Assembly (NCBI GenBank): GCA_020433835.1
Contig: JAGRBY010000361.1
Span: 1 to 7,470, forward strand
Length of the DNA stretch: 7,470 nucleotides
Direction: 5' to 3'
From: Anaerolineae bacterium
GTDB lineage: Bacteria > Chloroflexota > Anaerolineae > 4572-78 > J111
The notes beneath the pieces were generated by a model that did no database searches, was not told the origin of the DNA, and worked only from the letters and a program-made list of their open reading frames with translations. The translations under genes and the position numbers were made by a program. This document shows positions 4,383 to 7,470 of the stretch, piece after piece (the stretch's first letter is position 1; every line of letters starts with the position of its first letter).

Positions 4383-5840
4383 ATGGATATTGTTCAAGTT
4401 TTTCAACGCGCGGTTGCCCGCCATAGCAACCGCGCATTCCTGTTTGATCGTCAGACCACCATCACCTATGCCCAAGCCGAAGCCCGGACAAACGCCATTG
4501 CCGCCGAACTTTTAGAGCGCGGCCTCAGCGATGGCGATACGCTGGGGCTGGCCGCTTCCGACCGCGTTTCGCTGTGGCTGGCGATTATCGGAGCCTGGAA
4601 AGCCAATGCCCTGCCCTCGCTTATCGATGCCCGGACCCCCGCTGATCAACTGCCCTATTTTCTTGATGACATTGGGGCCAAAGTGATTGTCGCCGCCCCT
4701 GAAATTCATGATCGCCTGCAAGCCGCCGGCGCAGACGTGGTGATCGATATTGAAAATTTGGGTGCGGCCCAACCCACTACCGCCGTAAACCATCACGGCC
4801 CGGCTTCCCCGCTCTACCTGTCTTATACCTCCGGCACCACCGGGTTGCCCAAAGGGGCCGTGCTGCTGTCTGAGCCGGTGACGCTGGGGACAAGCTGTAT
4901 TGCCGACCGGCTCCAGCTAACGCGCCGCGACATCCTGCTGGCAACAACCCCCATCTCCAGCAGTTTTCAACTGGTAGCCGCCTTGATGCCGGCGCTGCAT
5001 GTGGGGGCCAGTGTGGGGCTGGTGGCCGGGTTACCCATCGAGGCTATCTGGCAGACGGCGTTGAACCATCAAGCCACAATTCTGGTGGCCTATCCGTTAA
5101 CTCTGGCGGACATCGTCAACGCTCCCCAGGCGGTTGAGGGCAAATCGCCCTTTCGCGTGGCGTTATCGGGCGGCTCGTCATTGGCCCCTCGCCTTAAACG
5201 GGATTATCAGCAGCGGTTGGGCATTGCCTTGCTGGAAAGCTACGGCCAAAGCGAGTTGGGCGGCTTTATGGTGATGGGTGCCCCGCATGATGATGCCCAG
5301 ACCCTGGCCGCCGGGTTTGCCGGTCGCCCCCTGCCCGACCGGCCGGCCTACATTGGCGATGCCGATTGCCACGAGCTTCCGGCCGGCCAAATCGGCGAGG
5401 TGCTGGTCACCCACGGCTTTTTCGATACGTACCGCAACAAGCCGGAGCAAACCGCTGCCGGCCAGCGTGGCGGTGTACTGCACACCGGCGACTTGGGCAT
5501 CGCCCAGGAAGATGGCTATATAAAAGTGATGGGGCGCGTAAGCGAAGCGGAAATCGCCCACCAACGCGGCGGCTTTCTCCGTGATCTGGAGGATACCTAC
5601 TACGAACACGAAGCGGTTCAACACGCTGTGGCCGTAGCCGGAGCCAATGGCCTCGTCGGCGGTTTTGTCGAACTTAAAGCCGGGCAAACGACATCGGCAG
5701 AAGCCTTACAACACTTTGTCGCCGATAGGGTCCCGTCCGGTTTACTGCCGCAAAAGACCATCATTTTAGACAAAATGCCGCGCACCTTTAGCGGCAAAGC
5801 CGACCGGCTAACGCTTTCGCAGCAGGTGGGCGAGAGGTAG
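4383..5840 (+). CDS. ANL-superfamily acyl-adenylate/acyl-CoA ligase, substrate unknown
   Basis: This 485-aa enzyme activates a carboxylate with ATP to an acyl-AMP and normally passes it to CoA or a carrier thiol. Core motifs are present: the phosphate-binding loop YTSGTTGLPKG (148-158), ESYGQSE (285-291) corresponding to motif A5, HTGD (367-370, A7), GYIKVMGR (378-385, A8 hinge) and PRTFSGK (466-472), whose Lys472 is the expected catalytic lysine of the mobile C-terminal domain. After the hinge Arg385 the usual K..I..GG..V.P.E stretch is replaced by VSEAEIAHQRGGFLRDLE, which is unusual. It is shorter than many family members (about 500-550). The start is fixed by AGGAGA nine bases upstream. 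GC-rich, cytoplasmic, single-gene unit with its own promoter; no neighbouring pathway gene reveals the substrate, which may be a fatty or aromatic acid. Confidence 0.92.
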   Translation: MDIVQVFQRAVARHSNRAFLFDRQTTITYAQAEARTNAIAAELLERGLSDGDTLGLAASDRVSLWLAIIGAWKANALPSLIDARTPADQLPYFLDDIGAKVIVAAPEIHDRLQAAGADVVIDIENLGAAQPTTAVNHHGPASPLYLSYTSGTTGLPKGAVLLSEPVTLGTSCIADRLQLTRRDILLATTPISSSFQLVAALMPALHVGASVGLVAGLPIEAIWQTALNHQATILVAYPLTLADIVNAPQAVEGKSPFRVALSGGSSLAPRLKRDYQQRLGIALLESYGQSELGGFMVMGAPHDDAQTLAAGFAGRPLPDRPAYIGDADCHELPAGQIGEVLVTHGFFDTYRNKPEQTAAGQRGGVLHTGDLGIAQEDGYIKVMGRVSEAEIAHQRGGFLRDLEDTYYEHEAVQHAVAVAGANGLVGGFVELKAGQTTSAEALQHFVADRVPSGLLPQKTIILDKMPRTFSGKADRLTLSQQVGER

Positions 5841-5844
5841 CCTT

Positions 5845-5860
5845 GGGGGTAAGGGGGTAA
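5845..5860. repeat. Two tandem copies of GGGGGTAA
   Basis: GGGGGTAA is repeated directly at 5845-5852 and 5853-5860, just after the ligase stop and adjoining the terminator of the opposing operon. Confidence 0.7.
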
Positions 5861-5921
5861 AAAATTTCCGCCATGGCATTTTTAAGACGTAGAACCGGGT
5901 TTCTGGGTCTCAAATGGCGGA
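5859..5921 (-). terminator. Terminator of the VapBC-like operon (minus strand)
   Basis: TCCGCCAT (5867-5874) and ATGGCGGA (5914-5921) form a perfect 8-bp stem around an inner hairpin (AGAACC 5891-5896 with GGTTTCT 5898-5904, one bulge). Read on the minus strand the stem is followed by AAA and six T (plus-strand A run 5859-5864), the form of an intrinsic terminator. It lies about 30 bases past the toxin stop, between convergent genes, and may also hinder read-through from the ligase. Confidence 0.6.
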
Positions 5922-5950
5922 CAAACCGATTTAAGAAACACGCTTTTCGT

Positions 5951-6352
5951 TTAGATGTCGCGCCAATTTTCCGAGTTTAGGGCAGGTATTCGCTTAAAAT
6001 GGCTAACGTTGTTTGTAATCAGAGTCAGATTGTGAGCCAGGGCAATTGAAGCAATCATAATATCTGCATCCAAGATAATATTGCCTTGTTTCTTTAAGTT
6101 CGATTTAAGCTGACCGAAGATTTCTGCTGCCTTATCATCAAACTGTATCGTTGAAAGTGTATTTGATAGACGTTTGACATTTTTTAGGTTTTGTTTGACA
6201 TGACGGGAATTATAGGCACCGAAAAATAATTCAGCTTTCGAGATGATGGAGAAACCGATATTTTCTAAGCCAATGTCCAGAGCTTTTTTTTCAATCTGAT
6301 GATCACCATTTAGCCAATAGATAATAATATCGGTACCAAGTAGATATTTCAT
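5951..6352 (-). CDS. vapC: VapC-like PIN-domain toxin with altered first catalytic position
   Basis: This 133-aa PIN protein has the usual VapC length and layout: a first strand MKYLLGTDIIIYWLNG, Glu41 in SKAELFFG, Asp95 and Asp97 in ILDADIMIAS, then the closing LTLITNNVSHFKRI and LNSENW that are typical of VapC. The family normally opens with LLDTN, where the Asp binds the catalytic metal. Here residue 6 is Gly (GGT, one transition from GAT) and residue 8 is Asp instead of Asn. The enzyme may be inactive, or Asp8 may substitute. A GGAAGG site lies about 13 bases upstream. It overlaps the antitoxin gene's 3' end by 50 bases as the sequence stands. If active it would cleave RNA, often tRNA or rRNA. 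AT-rich. Confidence 0.85.
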   Translation of the reverse strand: MKYLLGTDIIIYWLNGDHQIEKKALDIGLENIGFSIISKAELFFGAYNSRHVKQNLKNVKRLSNTLSTIQFDDKAAEIFGQLKSNLKKQGNIILDADIMIASIALAHNLTLITNNVSHFKRIPALNSENWRDI

Positions 6353-6581
6353 AGGGGGGTAAATCCCTTCCTACAGACCTTGAACTAACGATATCATCAA
6401 CTATCTCTTCTACAGGACGATCATCTTGCCAGATGCCGCACAAACCTGAAGCTCCCGCAATCGCTCCATCGGTAATGATAATGGTAACTTTTACACCGTC
6501 AGGTAGCTCAATACGCTCATCCAAAACAATCATATTGTTCTTGATGTGTCCAGAGATTTGTAAGGATTTTTGTTTGGGCAT
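6303..6581 (-). CDS. vapB: VapB-like antitoxin with out-of-frame C-terminal extension
   Basis: The start at 6581 (MPKQKSLQISGHI) has AAGGAAGG six bases upstream and lies just after a promoter; the longer frame from 6638 would begin inside the -35 box. The 92-aa product has an N-terminal beta region (ISGHIKNNMIVLDERIELPDGVKVTIII), resembling the DUF104/AF2212-like antitoxin fold. A toxin-binding tail follows, SGLCGIWQDDRPVEEIVDD then IVSSRSVGRD, which I recall as typical of antitoxins paired with PIN toxins. After GRDL the frame crosses six C (plus 6354-6359) and continues for 18 residues into the toxin gene. With seven C it would stop as GRDLPPL at a TGA overlapping the toxin ATG, the normal arrangement. 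The extension is thus likely a frameshift product. Confidence 0.78.
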   Translation of the reverse strand: MPKQKSLQISGHIKNNMIVLDERIELPDGVKVTIIITDGAIAGASGLCGIWQDDRPVEEIVDDIVSSRSVGRDLPPYEISTWYRYYYLLAKW

Positions 6582-6609
6582 AATAACCTTCCTTAACCAT
6601 AATACATTG

Positions 6610-6638
6610 ATTGTAGCACGTCCGGTTGCGGGGAGCAA
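6610..6638 (-). promoter_or_regulatory. Promoter of the VapBC-like operon
   Basis: On the minus strand TTGCTC (6638-6633) is followed after 17 bases by TACAAT (6615-6610), with TGC immediately before the -10. Transcription would begin about 22 bases before the antitoxin ATG at 6581. TA operons are usually autoregulated at such a promoter; no dyad overlaps it, and the nearest strong one is at 6681-6718. Confidence 0.65.
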
Positions 6639-6680
6639 GGAAATTTTGGAGAGTATTAGCTTTAGGGCCTTAGAAAAGTT

Positions 6681-6718
6681 AGGTGACAGTCACTAGCGTG
6701 TTTAAGTGACTGTCACCT
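6681..6718. repeat. Nested perfect palindrome (14-bp arms)
   Basis: AGGTGACAGTCACT (6681-6694) and AGTGACTGTCACCT (6705-6718) are perfect reverse complements with a 10-nt loop. Each arm is itself a dyad, GTGAC-N-GTCAC, at 6683-6693 and 6706-6716, 23 bp apart. It lies between the E1 beta stop and the VapBC-like promoter. On the minus strand the hairpin is followed by AACTTTTC, so it may end E1 beta transcription; alternatively the paired dyads could be an operator or a dispersed REP-like element. Confidence 0.85.
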
Positions 6719-6750
6719 TGAGACCTATATAAGTTTTGAGTGCGCTAATT

Positions 6751-6768
6751 GACAAAGCAAGCTTTGTC
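6751..6768. repeat. Tight hairpin just past the E1 beta stop
   Basis: GACAAAGC (6751-6758) and GCTTTGTC (6761-6768) are perfect complements around AA, effectively a 7-bp stem with a CAAG loop. It lies 9 bases beyond the E1 beta stop (minus direction). No T run follows on either strand, so it is more likely an mRNA 3'-end-stabilising or repeat hairpin than an intrinsic terminator. Confidence 0.65.
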
Positions 6769-6776
6769 GCTCCAGA

Positions 6777-7469
6777 CTAAACGCCTAACCGATTGCGGCG
6801 TAGAATCTCAGCCGTGGCCTGCACGGTGCTGACCTGGTGGTTGGGCAGCGGGAGAATACGCTCGTGCAAGGTGTCGATAATCCATTCTTTCTGCGGGAAG
6901 AAGGCGTCTTCCATTTCGGCCGGGGGGGTGATCCAGTTGCGGGCACCAACCACGGCCACCGGCCCATCGAGATAATCGAAGGCGATCTGGCTGATGTTCG
7001 AAGCCATCGTGTGCAAGAACGATCCGCGCTCGCAAGCGTCCGAGGCCAGCACCACCTTGCCCGTCTTCTTGACCGATTCGATGATCGGCTCGTAGTTGAG
7101 CGGGTTGATAAAGCGGGTGTCGATGACCTCGCAGCTCAGGCCGTACTGCTCGGCCAGTTCGTCGGCGGCTTCCAGGGCGCGGTAAAGCGTTGCGCCAACG
7201 GTGACAAGGGTGACATCCTCTCCCTGGCGGCGCACGACCGGTTCGCCCAGCGGCACCTCGTAATAGTCGACCGGCACGCCCTCTTCAACCAACGTTTCCG
7301 GCTCGGAGTAAAGGCGCTGGCTTTCAAAAAAGACGACCGGATCGGTGCCGCGTAGGGCCAGGTTGAGCATGCCCTTGGCATCGTAGGGCGTGGCCGGGAA
7401 CATGACCTTGAGGCCGGGAATGTGGGCCACCAGCGAGGTCCAGTCTTGCGAGTGCTGCGCCCCGTATTT
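6777..7469 (-). CDS. 2-oxoacid dehydrogenase E1 component beta subunit (partial, N-terminus outside window)
   Basis: About 230 residues of the thiamine-diphosphate-dependent E1 beta subunit are visible, beginning [10 protein letters not shown] and continuing [20 protein letters not shown], the conserved region of the pyrimidine-binding domain. FFESQRLYS follows. The C-terminal transketolase-type domain starts near [20 protein letters not shown] and includes [10 protein letters not shown] and [15 protein letters not shown]. The subunit works with E1 alpha to decarboxylate pyruvate, a branched-chain 2-oxoacid or acetoin and to feed the E2 lipoyl enzyme; which substrate cannot be decided here. 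It differs from standard PdhB near the end ([15 protein letters not shown] where many have P.PF.P.LE). No E2 gene follows downstream, so E2 is encoded elsewhere. The N-terminus may be a separate subunit or a fused E1 alpha-beta chain. GC-rich core gene. Confidence 0.92.
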   Translation of the reverse strand, partial: KYGAQHSQDWTSLVAHIPGLKVMFPATPYDAKGMLNLALRGTDPVVFFESQRLYSEPETLVEEGVPVDYYEVPLGEPVVRRQGEDVTLVTVGATLYRALEAADELAEQYGLSCEVIDTRFINPLNYEPIIESVKKTGKVVLASDACERGSFLHTMASNISQIAFDYLDGPVAVVGARNWITPPAEMEDAFFPQKEWIIDTLHERILPLPNHQVSTVQATAEILRRNRLGV

Positions 7470-7470
7470 A

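Noticed and set aside
5178..5687. A 169-codon minus-strand frame opposite the ligase gene
   Set aside because: It lies wholly antisense to an ANL enzyme with intact motifs and is explained by GC-rich codon bias.
6582..6638. Longer antitoxin start at 6638
   Set aside because: The ATG at 6638 falls in the -35 box of the best promoter, while 6581 has an ideal ribosome-binding site.
6837..7355. A 172-codon plus-strand frame opposite the E1 beta gene
   Set aside because: It is antisense to a clear E1 beta sequence and has no family resemblance; a GC-bias shadow.

Overview
The window looks like chromosomal DNA from an environmental bacterium, most plausibly a Chloroflexota (Anaerolineae-like) lineage. 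That assignment rests on remembered resemblance of the small accessory proteins (the LTLEEVELS protein, the DUF2283 protein, the antitoxin with an LCGIWQDDR motif) to families common in Chloroflexota and filamentous cyanobacteria. It is an inference, not a search result. The DNA is a mosaic. Three GC-rich, ordinary-looking chromosomal genes (an uncharacterised helical protein, an ANL-superfamily acyl-adenylate ligase and a 2-oxoacid dehydrogenase E1 beta subunit) are separated by AT-rich blocks full of toxin-antitoxin (TA) type genes and their debris.

Left block (1-1231, plus strand): the 3' part of a small LTLEEVELS-type gene overlaps a PIN-domain nuclease gene by four bases. Two decayed TA remnants follow, then an intact DUF2283 gene whose stop codon lies inside a rho-independent terminator. 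A 440-bp gap (1211-1652) holds no recognisable gene. It does hold a copy of the promoter element found upstream of the ligase, an 11-C homopolymer, a pair of mutually exclusive hairpins and a good sigma70-type promoter.

Middle block (1653-2930, plus strand): a tight three-gene operon encodes an unrecognised 232-aa protein, a 96-aa antitoxin-like protein and a 93-aa RelE/ParE-superfamily toxin. The extra upstream protein makes this the best candidate here for an undescribed three-part system. An AT-rich gap follows (2931-3211) with a possible frameshifted minus-strand remnant.

Right block (3212-7470): a 215-aa all-helical protein that looks internally duplicated is encoded on the minus strand. 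Its upstream side carries about ten 21-bp tandem repeats headed by an inverted copy, then a region of direct and inverted repeats leading into the promoter of a lone ANL ligase gene (4383-5840, plus). Convergent to the ligase is a VapBC-like module (minus) with its own promoter and terminator. It shows two signs of decay or variation: the toxin's canonical first PIN aspartate is glycine, and a six-base C run puts the antitoxin out of frame so that it overlaps the toxin by about 50 bp. A nested palindrome and a second hairpin separate this module from the 3' end of the E1 beta gene, which runs off the right edge.

Taken together, the window reads as a few housekeeping or metabolic genes with intergenic spaces that have repeatedly received, and partly lost, TA-type cassettes, plus several short dispersed or tandem repeats that may be regulatory.
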